Below, piece after piece: positions 43,511 to 54,535 of a stretch of DNA of 64,000 bases (the first letter of the stretch is position 1; each line of letters opens with the position of its first letter). Made by a program: the position numbers and the translations under genes. Under the pieces are notes generated by a model, which was not told the origin of the DNA, searched no databases, and saw only the letters and a list, made by a program, of their open reading frames with translations. Origin of the DNA: Symsagittifera roscoffensis (lineage: Eukaryota; Xenacoelomorpha; Acoela; Convolutidae); assembly GCF_963678635.1 (NCBI RefSeq), contig NC_087068.1, positions 5,165,079 through 5,229,078 on the forward strand, in the 5' to 3' direction.

Positions 43511-44696
43511 GTTCTCTTTGTTACGAAAGTCGGAACAAAATCAATTCGAAGTAAATTTTAGTAACAAGCAGGTACTCAAATTTTTTTTAATTATTGGCTA
43601 GAAATCAATAGGACGGGAGAACGAAAAAGTAGGGTCCATAGGTTATGCTAATTTAATGATAAAAAGTGGGATCAAGTTAACTTCATTCACTAACCATCTC
43701 TTTTAACATTCATTCATTTTTGCTCGAAGTTAGGCAATGGTACCGGGTGATACAGTTGCACTTTAATTGCACAACATCGTAGGTCACTTCAATTGGCTAA
43801 TTTGGAAACTAATCGGAGAGGTCAGGAAAGATAATATGGCGTAAAATTTATTTCTAAAAAAAGACGGAATCACAAAAGTTGTGAAAACTGATCGCATTAT
43901 AGGGCATTATAAAGGAAGCTGTTAGTCAAGCTCACTTATTTCAACCTTCTCTTGAGACCTGCACTAAAAAGGCGTAGTTAAAAACATTAACTATAAACTT
44001 GCTGTGACTTTTATTTAGTTCATTTTTTAAATTCCGAAGTAGAAATCTTTGTTTTCGAAATCGATTCCATCGCATTCCCGGGTCAAAACTTTTGGTTTTG
44101 TTTTTGTCTGGAAATGCTGGAATAATTGGATTTTTCTGGTTTAGTTGACAAAACATAGCAAAACAATCTAGAAAATTTGACATTCTTGAAATTTTGATTC
44201 AATTTTAATTCTTTCCCGGGTTGACCAAAAATGCTAATCATAAAATTTTCTTGCATGGAAAAAGCCTACCCATACCTTTTTTCATGCAGTTCCATAAGTA
44301 CAGAAAATTTCATGAACAGTCTATCGTTAGTGATTTTTCATTAATGAAAAATTTATGACTAGCATTTTCCCATAAACTAAAAAATAGAATATCAAACTTT
44401 TTGGGATGTGTTCGTGGCCGAACACAAGTGACAAAAATCATGATTACTCAAAACTAGAGTCACCAATAGTTTGATCGTCTCGCATTTACAACGAATTGGA
44501 TACGAACTGAATTGTATGAAAGGTCTCTTATACAAATCATATACTGAAAGCATCCAATATTTAAATTTTGGCAAAATATTCAAAGATGATAATTTTCAAA
44601 ATTTGAATTTCTAAATTACCAGATATTGATTAAGATATACCTAAACACGCCATCATCATGCTCGTCATCTAATTTCCATATAACTTTTTATTTCAG
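43511..44696. other. Intergenic stretch
   Basis: No gene, RNA or repeat was recognised. Confidence 0.5.
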
Positions 44697-44806
44697 CCCT
44701 TGCACCATTTTACAACCTTTTCTGTTTGTTCCGATGGATCAAATTGCGATTAGTTTATACGATGTTGCCTTTTGTAACCCTGACTATAACTAAATTACTT
44801 TTGTAA
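44697..44806 (+). CDS. Possible isolated terminal exon
   Basis: A good acceptor (TTTTTATTTCAG) opens a short frame encoding APFYNLFCLFRWIKLRL and a hydrophobic tail ending in TAA at 44804-44806, with AATAAA at 44815-44820. Acceptor, short frame and poly(A) signal are in the right order for a last exon, but no upstream exon was found. Confidence 0.25.
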
Positions 44807-45414
44807 ATACTATAAATAAAACGTTCAGTAAGTTAATTGATGATCATTTTCGCTCTTTCGTGTTTCACAGCAAGTACCAACTGGTTTTTCATATGCTACA
44901 GTCGAAATATTTGAGTCGAAATGTTTGAAACAGAATCGTTTTTAGGCAACGCAATTTTTCTTTGGGTTTTTTGTTTGATCATAATTTCTGTACGTTCTTC
45001 TGTTCTTGGATCTCGAATGAAATAAATTTTTAACGAGAACTTTTTTTGAAACCCTTCGGTTAATTTTCTTTCATAACTGTTTGATCCAAGCGCAGTAATT
45101 ATTAGAAGCGAGGAAGTGATTACAAAATGGTGGTTTTTGTTTAAGAAAAAAAAATAAAGGTAGCATAAAGTCTTGTAGTGAAAACAGTTGCAACTGAATG
45201 CTAATTATCCGCTTATCTTTTGAGTTTCTCCAAATTGAGGTAGTTTGTCGGCAAATCCACTTAACGTTGTTCGGGTACCCTTTTCTCAACCACTTTTTTT
45301 GCGCAACGCTAATTATCAGATCTTTAGCTGTCATTTTTATCCAGACTCTTGGTTCTCAAGTCTTAAAATTTCCTAAAGCGTTCCTAACCTTGTTTTGATT
45401 ACGCATGAGCGCAA

Positions 45415-46139
45415 ATGCCATCCGGACCGGTAAACATTTCAACAGCCTTACCCAGTGGCCTTATTCCTCGTGGAGTAAAGTCTTCGAGGGTCCACACGAG
45501 GTCACGTTTTTCTATGGTTTCCTCGTTTTGGTTCCACTTGACTCGTTTGATCAAGGTTGGAGCGTATTCTTTCAGTAGTCACCTCCAGAAGCTGTCTCGT
45601 CGGTCCTTAGTTAGCTTCCAGGATTTGTTGCTTAGTTTGTTTGTATACGTTTGGTCGTAGAATGAAGCTGCGCAAATGCCATCCGGACCGGTACACATTT
45701 CAACAACCTAACCCAGGGGCCTTATGCCTCGTGGAGTAAAGTCTTCGAGGGCCCACACGAGGTCACGTTTTTCTACGGTTTCCTCGTTTTGGTTCCACTT
45801 GACTCGTTTGATCAAGGTTGGAGCGTATTTTTTCAGTAGTCACCTCCAGAAGCTGTCTAGTCGGTCCTTAGTTAGCTTCCAGGATTTGTTGCTTAGTTTG
45901 TTTGTATACATTTGGTCGTAAAATGAAGCTGCGATAGCGTAAATGAATGGCCTCCCAAGTAGGAAGTGGTCGGATGGAAGTGGTAATAAGTCATTAACGT
46001 CGCAAGTCACATGGGTCAAGGGTCTTGAGTTGATTAGGCCTTCGAATTCTGGTACAATAACTGAAAAAAGAATCCTGGAAAGTCGGTCCGATCCTAAATT
46101 CAAAAGAAATACTCGAAAAGAGACGTTCCCGCACCCCAC
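45415..46139 (-). pseudogene. BEL/Pao-type integrase C-terminal remnant with internal tandem duplication
   Basis: The minus frame 46139-45840 contains EGLINSRPLTHVTCDVNDLL and PSDHFLLGRPF followed by SWKLTKDRLDSFWR, the conserved end of the BEL/Pao integrase core. Downstream frames hold the next domain (KRVKWNQNEETVEKRDLVW region). About 250 bp covering the latter part occurs twice in tandem (45415-45670 and 45674-45935), and stops and frame changes break the reading frame. No LTRs were recognised. Confidence 0.8.
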
Positions 46140-48050
46140 TAAAAAGAGGAGCTATTGGTGGGTAAAGACGCCAGTCGTTTAACTTCAGCTGAAGCTTGGT
46201 TGCTATTTCGTCTTTGTTGATATTTAAGGGTTATTCCATGGTTTGCTTACGTGCGGCGACAAAGTATGCTGCGCTATCCAAAAAAAATAGTTTAGGAGAA
46301 CCAAGTCGCACCATAAGTCTACGAGTTGCTGTCAAACTATTTTCAGTTGTCAGATTTTGGGTAATTTTCAGATGGATTGCACGCGTTGTTAAACAAGTAA
46401 AGAGATAAATTTATTTGCGTGAAGAGAAAATTTATATGCGGTAGATAAAATTCCATCAATAAAGTTGATATTTTTTTTCATTTTTCAAAGATTTTAAATA
46501 TGTTTATCCATAAATTTAAGTAAATATTAGGATTTTATAGAGATGATTTCTGATAGCAGTGTGAAATTAAAACGAAGACCTATAAAATAGATTAGCAATT
46601 CGGTCGTGAACTGTCTTCGTTTTCTGTTTCTGAGTGATTTGGTTGATCGCAAAAAAATGTTAATTGGGTAATTATGCACTAAGCCCAAAACAAAAGTTGC
46701 CTTGTTTTCTTCGAACTTGAAATACTGACAAAAGTGGCTTGATAATGCAGTTTTGATTTGTTAAAAATAATAAAATTCTTGAGTTTTCCAATTTTGAAAG
46801 TAAACTGGAGTTCAATGACATTTGCAAAGAAAACATTTGTCTATAATCCTCCATGGCAATTTCAGAATTAAAGTATCATATTTTGACAATTATCTTTTTC
46901 CAAAATTTTTTTTGAAACGGTATCAAACTGTCGAAAAGGTGTTAGTTGTAACTAGTCGGTTATCAAATTTTTCGAAAAAGTTTTAGTAATCTTTGATGCT
47001 TTTCATAGTTATCTCTGCTCCCATATTTTATCCCCTTGTTGTCATGCTATCTCGATTTGTACATAGCGAATCAGGTGAAACCGGAACTAATGCTATATCT
47101 TTTTGTTATCTCTAGTTTCCAAATAAAAATACCATTTTTTCACTTCTTTTCATCTCACAAATACTGCGCTTTTGTTTTTTCGATTATAACATGAATTTAT
47201 CAACATTCAGCTTATGGTTCAGCATATGATACCTGTATATAAATATTTGCTGCTTATTTTTTTAAAATGAAATTGGCACAAAAAGCAGGAAGCTTCAAAA
47301 TTACGTTCCTTTCATGATTACAGTTATCAAAATTTTTCAGTGCCGGAAACTCATTCTTGTTAATGCCTAAAAATGGAAATTTTCGACGTCTTTGCTCCAC
47401 CAAGGTTACTTTTTAGACTATTTTTTCAATTGTAAAATCTTTGATAGGATTTCTAAAATTTACAATATCTTATGCAATAAATGGCCAATAAAACAATTAA
47501 AACGTTTTTGTCTGTTATTTTTTTTGCTAATCAGAGTTTTTGTGAACTAATAAATTTACACATGAGATTTACACAAAAAAACAGGCTGCTTTGGACAGCC
47601 AAGCTTATTCCATGGATTGATTGGAAGTTTTGTAGGCCACAAAGTCAAACTAAGGGTAAACAAAACTAAGGTTAACGTACGGGTAAATTTGTTCGCAGTA
47701 AATTTACACATAAGATGGACAAAAAAAGTGGAAAATTTGAATCTTTGTTTTTCAAAAAGGTTAGTTGTGAGTGCAGATCTACAGATTTACGAATTTTCAT
47801 GAGACGAAAAAAGATTGAAAATTCAGATTCTTTTGCTCATTAATTAGATGGGTTTGAGCTAAAAAAAAAAAGGTAGCCCTGAAAAAAATTCGTCGTACAG
47901 ACAGCAGATTCAAAAGTTTCTGCACTTTTCTCGGCTTTTTTGGGAGAAATGATATTTACCTGGATTGTTTTCCCGCAGGGTGGGTTCTCATTCCAAACTT
48001 CCACGGGGTTTCAGCTGGAATTAATCAAAGAAAACAGATAGATTATGAGA
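46140..48050. other. Intergenic stretch
   Basis: AT-rich, with no gene or RNA recognised. The two related pieces TTTGCTAATCAGAGTTTTTG (47525) and AAATTTACACATAAGATGGAC (47700) show only loose internal similarity. Confidence 0.5.
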
Positions 48051-48059
48051 TTTTAAGGC

Positions 48060-50120
48060 TCCTGTATTGTTGTTAAGACAAGCTCTGGTTTACTGAGTTA
48101 TGACTTGTGTGTATAACTCATAGAGTAATTTCGGATAGGGTACACCGTCTGCTCGTCACGCTATCTTATTTTCGGCCGGATAGATTCGTGCAACTTCTTA
48201 GTCTAATACCGATCCTAATCTTACTCTTATACTATCTAGTCTCAGGTTGTTTAACTAGTCTCTGCTAGGCTCAATAGATCTAGGGTATACTGGTTTATTG
48301 CGGCTGCTGAAGTGCTCGGGAGAGTCCAACTAATTTCTAAGTTAAATTCAAATCTCTCTGGTGCTGAAATTACAAGTAACTTCAGCACTTACAAATAAGT
48401 GGGTTGTTAGTTAGATGGATCATGATTGGTTAATATTAAATACTTTACATTGGTAAAACATTTAATTTATCCAATCATAAAATGTAGTTTAGATCAGGTT
48501 CCACCCATCCGGGTTTTACAGAGTTTATTAGAATAGTTCTTCTGCAATTCGAAGGATGGATGATGGACGTTTGTTTTTGGTGAACATCATAATTTTCTTC
48601 CGTTTCCTCTTTTGTTAGGGAAGTTCCAGGAAGCTGGAGTTAGAGACATAAGACGTTGTGTTCTTCTTGTGACAACGACTGAGTCTTCGCAACAAACTCA
48701 AATCTGATTTCAGAATGGTTGGCTATGTCAGGTTTTTCTGTTCTTCGTGGAGAACTTCTTTTGTGTCTGATCTAGCTTGGGAATGGCGTGGAGATTGTGC
48801 GTGGAGGGGATGCCTGGTTACTCGGATCTGTACGTATACTTGAACATCGAGGTGGTCATTGGTCTAGTTCAATGAAGTCCTTTTCTGCGAGGTCAAGTCG
48901 TACTCTAAATCCTTTGAGTTGTGGTTGTGAGCGGCATATCGATTGTAGTTGGTCATTCTCTCTCGAGTGTAGTGGGGTCGTCTTGTCTTTTGATGTTCGT
49001 CCTTGGTGTTGTATTCTGATCTATATATTGCATCATGTGATTTTACATTTTATAAAACTTTTATTAGTTTAATATTTTTTAATAATGATTTTAGTTAGTT
49101 GTTTTCACAAAAGCTTTTTGTTTTAGTTCGGTTATTTTGAAGAGTTACTCACCCTTGAGTAGCTCTTATTAAAAATAGAGGTGTGGTCACAAAGCGTGGA
49201 TGTAGCGCGGTGGGTTAGGCCGGCTATAGAGCATGCTCAGGACGTCCTTCCTGGTGGGTTAGGCCAGGAGTGGGAGTATGATTTCATGCGGTTTTTGTGA
49301 GGGGTCCTGTTATGTGACAACGTTTTATGTTGGGTTTGTTGTGGTCTTACTTATGTCTTGTTGGTTATGTACTTTTTCCAAAAAGCAAATTGTTTGTGGT
49401 ATGGGTTTGTCTTTCGACTTTTTTGTGTTTTATTATTTCTTTCTAAGACTTTGTAATAGTCTTCAAAAGAATAAATTATCCAGTTTTAAACTGGGTTAAT
49501 CCGGTTTGGGTACCGTTGGTTTCCTTTTCTAAGTCATGCTGTTATTCTATGATTTGTGGTATTTAGTGAGCTGCGTTGGTTAGTTTTGTTTAGTATATGA
49601 TTCCTTTCCAACCGGGTTAAAGGAAAATTTGAAACATGTTATTTTATGTTAGAGTTGTTGAGTGTGAAAACTTGAAACTGAAATTCATTATTTTAAACAA
49701 TTCTTCGTGGGCGAGCTGTGCGAGTGTGGATAGAATTTCTGTGCGAATGAATGAAAATATCAAAAGGTTAGTACTGCATTTGCATTTATTTAATTTACTA
49801 CATAGAATTTAGAAATTTACTGCTAGTCATGGGGGAATATTAAGATACAAATTTTCATCATAATTAGATTTACTGCTTTGGGGGAAAATATTATAGATGA
49901 ATTTACTGCATTGATATTAAATTTAGAAATTTATAAGTGTAAGAGATTAATAGAATTTTAAAATTGTTTGATGAAAATTGTGATTTTTATTGTTTCTTTT
50001 GTGGTTTTTGTAGGTGATTGTCGGATGAAAGCTAAAAATCTAAGGAAAACATGAATAAAGAATGGTGAGTTTTTAATACTGTAATTAGTTAGTAATATTT
50101 ACTTAATTCATACTTACCTG
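48060..50120 (-). mobile_element. 3' non-coding end of the large element, candidate 3' LTR
   Basis: This follows the last frame of the large minus-strand element. A strongly purine-rich minus-strand run at about 48595-48620 (AAAAGAGGAAACGGAAGAAA) directly precedes TGATGTTCACC, as a polypurine tract precedes an LTR; TTTATT on the plus strand at 48294-48299 is AATAAA on the minus strand. The LTR would then be about 48060-48592. The 5' LTR is outside the window, so neither end can be confirmed. A further 1.5 kb (48620-50110) between the purine run and the last stop holds no recognised gene. Confidence 0.3.
50079..50117 (-). promoter_or_regulatory. Splice-like signals just after the last stop (possible 39-nt intron)
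   Basis: Reading the minus strand, CAG|GTAAGT begins three bases after the TAA of the 599-codon frame. It is followed by TACTAAC (50094-50088) and TTACAG (ending at 50079). A perfect donor, branch point and acceptor are spaced as in a minimal intron; the donor could equally join to a distant acceptor. Confidence 0.4.
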
Positions 50121-51920
50121 TTAGTCGTCGGGGAAAAAACCGTGGGGGAAGATGTCGTGAATTAGTTCTGAAGTTGTTAGTAGTTTAGCTAGAATGCGGA
50201 TGATATTTTTAGTCTGAAGCAGTGGCCAAAGCAATTGAAGTGCCTTAATAGTGGTTAGTTCTTCAGTGCCTACTGCAAACTCATAAGGTGTGTTTTGGAT
50301 TAAGTTATATAATTTGTGATTAAATTTAGTGTTGTGGATGAATTCTAAAATTGGGATTTCTATAGGCTGTACAAACTCGTGCGGGATAAGGAAGGGTCGG
50401 GATTCTTCGGCGTTGAAGGTCTTGGTGATGGGGCAGAAAATGTACATTTGGGTTATGGGGTCATAATTACGAAGAATACCATGGAGGTTAGTGTCTTTAA
50501 TACAATATGTGAAATTTAGGAAATACGGTGAAGTGTATTTTGAATTGGTGAATTGAAAACGATGGTGTGGTTGTCTAGAGGGTGTGTGGAGGTCAAAGTG
50601 ATTTTGGATGAAACGATAGTAACTGTATGTATGTGTTTGTTTAGTGCGCAACATAATATCATGTGAGCAGTGCAAATCTCTTTCGTGTGGTGCAAGGAAA
50701 TGAAAGGTTAGTGAAAAGATTTGGAAGCGTTCTTTAAAACTTTCGTATGCTTGTGTGTTTGTTAGTGCTTCTGAAATAATGTGATCAAACTTTCGGTCGA
50801 AGATGTTTAGTGTAAATACATATGGTGTCTTGATGAAAAATTTCTCGGTGATTTGTGGATTAGCGAAGCGATCGTCGTCTAAGAATTGATCTTGGTTAGC
50901 TCTGATGATGTTGTGATCGTAGTATTCTAGTGTATATTCATTAGCTCTTGGTGCAGTGTGTATTTTTAGTGATTTTTTATATCCAACGTAAGTAAACTGT
51001 CTAGCGGTTAGTGGTGTAGTTAGTCGATATAGCATGTCTTTGTTTCGTTCTATATCGATGGTAGTGCTGGATAAAGGTAAGCAAAGAGGGTTAGTGAAAT
51101 GATAGTATGAGGTCCAAGAGAGAGTGGGCATTAAAACGTATTCATCTACAAAGTTGCGTGTTTCGTTAGCGTCGTGAGGGGTGTTTAAGGTGTATTGTGG
51201 AAATGAGGGTAAAGTGATAGCTAAAAATTCTTTAGTGTTAGTATGCTGGGGGTGGTTGATGTATTCACGGGCTGTTCCTGGTTTTGCTGGGAAAGGATGG
51301 TTGGGGAATTTTCTTTTAAAAGTGCGGTAAGCTCTATTAGTGTTTAGTGAAGATATAGTGGATGTGGATGATGGTGTTAATGATTCAGTATAATTTGAAG
51401 AGGGTGTAGGGGGATTGGATGAATTTGTAGTGGAGGAGATTTGGTTTATGGTCGGGGTGTTAAGGTGGTAGGGTTGTTGTTGGAGGGTAATAAAATTATC
51501 TAGCTCTGGGGAGATTCGGGGTGTGTCTGGAGAATGAGATGATTGGTCAGAATGGTGTGAGGAGTAGGTTGGGGTAACTTGGGAAGCATAAGAGGGTGTG
51601 GAAGTGATTGGGTCAGGGTTATTGGACAATATGGGTTGAAAAGGAGGTTGAGAAAAATTAGAAGGGTTATGAAAATTATTGGATGGGGATGGTATTGAGT
51701 CGGCAAATTCATCGGGGGTTTCAATATTCGGGTTATTTAGCTGTGAGATGGAGTATAAAACTGAAATATGTGAGTTAGTGTCGGAATTCATGCCTGATGT
51801 TACATTGCTAGATGGAAAATCGGGTGGCGGAAAAGCAAAAAGTGGTATGATTGGGATTGGAGAGGTAAGATTGGTTGGATGGGAATTTGATCGGTGTAGT
51901 GATCCAAGTTGGCGGCTCAT
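50121..51920 (-). CDS. ORF of 599 aa, last gene of the large retroelement, function unknown
   Basis: The first about 210 residues are Ser/Pro/Thr/Asn-rich and likely disordered. From about residue 200 (RAYRTFKRKFPNHPFPAKPG) to the end the sequence is of ordinary globular composition, with many aromatic residues and histidines (for example ERDLHCSHDIMLRTKQTHTY). There is no signal peptide and no clear membrane span. Its ATG overlaps the stop of the envelope-like gene as ATGA (51920-51917), and A stands at -3. The frame is intact with the same A/C-rich sense strand as the rest of the element. I recognise no family. It could be a structural or host-interaction protein, but nothing visible decides that. 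Confidence 0.7.
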   Translation of the reverse strand: MSRQLGSLHRSNSHPTNLTSPIPIIPLFAFPPPDFPSSNVTSGMNSDTNSHISVLYSISQLNNPNIETPDEFADSIPSPSNNFHNPSNFSQPPFQPILSNNPDPITSTPSYASQVTPTYSSHHSDQSSHSPDTPRISPELDNFITLQQQPYHLNTPTINQISSTTNSSNPPTPSSNYTESLTPSSTSTISSLNTNRAYRTFKRKFPNHPFPAKPGTAREYINHPQHTNTKEFLAITLPSFPQYTLNTPHDANETRNFVDEYVLMPTLSWTSYYHFTNPLCLPLSSTTIDIERNKDMLYRLTTPLTARQFTYVGYKKSLKIHTAPRANEYTLEYYDHNIIRANQDQFLDDDRFANPQITEKFFIKTPYVFTLNIFDRKFDHIISEALTNTQAYESFKERFQIFSLTFHFLAPHERDLHCSHDIMLRTKQTHTYSYYRFIQNHFDLHTPSRQPHHRFQFTNSKYTSPYFLNFTYCIKDTNLHGILRNYDPITQMYIFCPITKTFNAEESRPFLIPHEFVQPIEIPILEFIHNTKFNHKLYNLIQNTPYEFAVGTEELTTIKALQLLWPLLQTKNIIRILAKLLTTSELIHDIFPHGFFPDD

Positions 51921-54535
51921 CGTGGGCTAAAAAAATTATTATTTTGAGATTGAAAAGCGGTGGTATGGGGCTGTTCAATAATTTGTTCATAAGTATTATC
52001 ATCTTGTGATTGATGTGTCATTATATGTTGGATGGGACTTTGCGATGTATTGAGTCGAAAATTTGGATTATGTGTGATTGCTAAATGTCGAAAATTTCGT
52101 GGGACTAGGGATAGTGGATGGTTATGTGGTAGGGGTGGTAATTGTGGTGCCGTTGGCTGTGTGTCGACATTGTTATGTTCTTCGTCGTATGTATTTTGTC
52201 GTGTTGCTATTTTTGTGTTATATTCTTTTATTTGTGCGTCTAAAAGAATTTTGTTTATAGATGTGGAAAAAATTCCGAAAAATCCTGCAAAGAGTATGCG
52301 TGCTACGCTTGCTTGTCTGTTTACTTGTGTGTGTATAGCACATGTGTTGTAGATTCCTTTCAAAAGTGAGAAAAGAAATCCAATAAAGTTAAACATTGCG
52401 TATAAAATAGTCAATTTTTCTAAGATGTAGTAGGGCCATCCTAGAAAATCAAGGATTTCATTCTTGAGTGTAACAAAACTAAAAATGTTGATTGGTGATA
52501 TATCTTGGGGACGGTATTTTTCGCCGTTTAGATATATATAATCTTTAATGTCTTTAAAATATCCGCTATAGTCTTGTGTGTAGATATCGGCAAAACCTGC
52601 GGTTTCTGCAAGTTTGCGTAAATTTTGGTCTATTGATTGTCTTTGTATAGTGTCCATTTGTGTTAATAATTCTTGGAATTGTTGTGTTCTAATGTGATGT
52701 TGAATATCTGATTTTGAATAGATTCCTATTGATTGTAAGTCTATATTTGGGTTTCGAGCAATAGCGCGAATGCTTTCTGGTGAAAATTTTTTGAGTGATT
52801 GCATTAATGTGGGATATGGAGTGAGAAGATAATATTTATTTTCATCAGGGTTTAGTTGTACTACATTGTGGCTATTTTCTGATCCACATGGGACTGCGGT
52901 ATCCCAGAAATAGGTTCTTCGTGAAAGTGTATCCACGAAATGTACTTTATTCTTATAAAAGATAGGGATTCTTTTATAACATCGTTTATCTTCAAAAACG
53001 TATAGTGGTGATACTTTTTTGGTACAAGTATAAAACCATAAGATGTTTCCTTCGTAGTCTAAAAAATTTGATCTATTTCCTGATAATAAGTATCCTGCGT
53101 AGGGTATTTTTAATACTGCTAGTGCAAGTGATTGTAATATTTGTGTTCGTTCCAATTCACATAGTTGGTGTAGTGTTTCTAATTCGGAGAGTGACATTTC
53201 TTGAAAAATGCGGCTAATTGTATAGTCTAGTTTCATATCCAAATGAATATCATAGTGGATATTACCGAAATATGTAGTATTCATTAGTGATAATTCTTGT
53301 AAGCGTGTGCTTCTGGTGTCATAAGGTTTTAGATGTCCACCAGGTTGTCCGTTGCTTTTTTCAAAATTAACTGGTATATAGGATGTTCCTTCGTTTGGAG
53401 GATGACCTGTGGCATATGGGTCGATTTTTACTTTTCCAGTGGTCATGTCGAATCCTTTTTCGTATTCAACTAATATTTCAGAGTATTGTGTTCTGTGAAG
53501 TGGATTCCTGTATTTACATGCAAGTTCTGTTTCTTGATATATTTGAAAACGTGTCAATTTATTTTCTATATTGTCAATGTTTCTAAAATTAGAACTTAGT
53601 TTTCGTGATGGATTGACTTGTTCATAAGGAATTGATTGTATGAAATATTTTTCGTGAAATTTTATCATACGAGCGTGTATTTTTGCTACTTGAAATGTTG
53701 TACATGTATCTTCGGGGAACCAAACAATTGTTGCTTGTGTTCTTGTTGTAGGGTCGCAATATCCTTGATCATTTTTACAAGGTAGTCGGATTCCTTGATA
53801 GATCATTGTATTATCAGATAAATCTCGTGTGAGTTGTATTTTTTCGAGTTGTATTTTCCAATCGAAAAACATTATTTCTTGGTATCCTTTATTTTTCGTG
53901 TCTGCTTTGCAGTTTGATGGGTTATTTATACCAATGTGTGGTATCCAATGTTTATCATGTATGTCATAGGTTAATCGTCCGTGTGCGCCGTTATACGGGT
54001 ATTTGTCGTCTAGTTTTATATGTCCTTGGTGTCTTTCAAGTTGTGATTGATGTACGGAGTCTGAAAAAACTTGAAAGTTAACTAACTTTCTTTCGGAGTT
54101 TTTTTTTTGTGTGATGTTTAGTCTAAGTAATTCATTCTTACAATCGTCGGGATTGAGATGTAAAAGACGTTCTATATTACTTTGATAGAATGATTCATGG
54201 TCAAGTCGGTTTTTGTTGCCGTTGGAGACTTGTGAACAATGTACTTTCTTTTCGGAAAATGTCGCTGTGAATTTATAACCTGTAACTGTTGTTGCTCGGG
54301 CTTTTGAATAGAGTGTTGCTATTACATTTGTGGTTTCTATAGCTTGTGGTTCTGTTTCACATTGTGATACTTGATTTATTGCATATTTGTGTAGTGTTTT
54401 TTGTTCATTTTCTTCGCAATCGTAATGTGTTACTAATAAATCTTGTGGTCCTGTACGGGGGGAAGGGTTTATGTTTTGATTTGAGGTTACTAGAAAAAGG
54501 AGTTGGAAAAAAATTAATAATTTTAGAATATACAT
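51917..54535 (-). CDS. env: Envelope-like membrane glycoprotein of the large retroelement (872 aa)
   Basis: The N-terminus has a signal peptide (YILKLLIFFQLLFLVTS, residues 2-18). A long Cys-containing ectodomain follows with several N-glycosylation sites. A membrane span lies at about residues 707-730 (LTILYAMFNFIGFLFSLLKG), with a second hydrophobic stretch at about 747-756, and then a cytoplasmic tail of roughly 115 residues rich in Pro/Asn/Gln. Position after pol and type I topology fit a retroviral/errantiviral Env. The size is large for such proteins. No obvious furin site was seen, and I cannot assign a fusion class. Its start (pyrimidine at -3) lies inside the preceding frame (13-nt overlap); its stop overlaps the next start. 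The frame is unbroken. Confidence 0.7.
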   Translation of the reverse strand: MYILKLLIFFQLLFLVTSNQNINPSPRTGPQDLLVTHYDCEENEQKTLHKYAINQVSQCETEPQAIETTNVIATLYSKARATTVTGYKFTATFSEKKVHCSQVSNGNKNRLDHESFYQSNIERLLHLNPDDCKNELLRLNITQKKNSERKLVNFQVFSDSVHQSQLERHQGHIKLDDKYPYNGAHGRLTYDIHDKHWIPHIGINNPSNCKADTKNKGYQEIMFFDWKIQLEKIQLTRDLSDNTMIYQGIRLPCKNDQGYCDPTTRTQATIVWFPEDTCTTFQVAKIHARMIKFHEKYFIQSIPYEQVNPSRKLSSNFRNIDNIENKLTRFQIYQETELACKYRNPLHRTQYSEILVEYEKGFDMTTGKVKIDPYATGHPPNEGTSYIPVNFEKSNGQPGGHLKPYDTRSTRLQELSLMNTTYFGNIHYDIHLDMKLDYTISRIFQEMSLSELETLHQLCELERTQILQSLALAVLKIPYAGYLLSGNRSNFLDYEGNILWFYTCTKKVSPLYVFEDKRCYKRIPIFYKNKVHFVDTLSRRTYFWDTAVPCGSENSHNVVQLNPDENKYYLLTPYPTLMQSLKKFSPESIRAIARNPNIDLQSIGIYSKSDIQHHIRTQQFQELLTQMDTIQRQSIDQNLRKLAETAGFADIYTQDYSGYFKDIKDYIYLNGEKYRPQDISPINIFSFVTLKNEILDFLGWPYYILEKLTILYAMFNFIGFLFSLLKGIYNTCAIHTQVNRQASVARILFAGFFGIFSTSINKILLDAQIKEYNTKIATRQNTYDEEHNNVDTQPTAPQLPPLPHNHPLSLVPRNFRHLAITHNPNFRLNTSQSPIQHIMTHQSQDDNTYEQIIEQPHTTAFQSQNNNFFSPR

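Noticed and set aside
48788-49499. Plus-strand frames of 94 and 73 codons
   Set aside because: They lie in the 3' non-coding end of the large element; no motif or splice context supports them.
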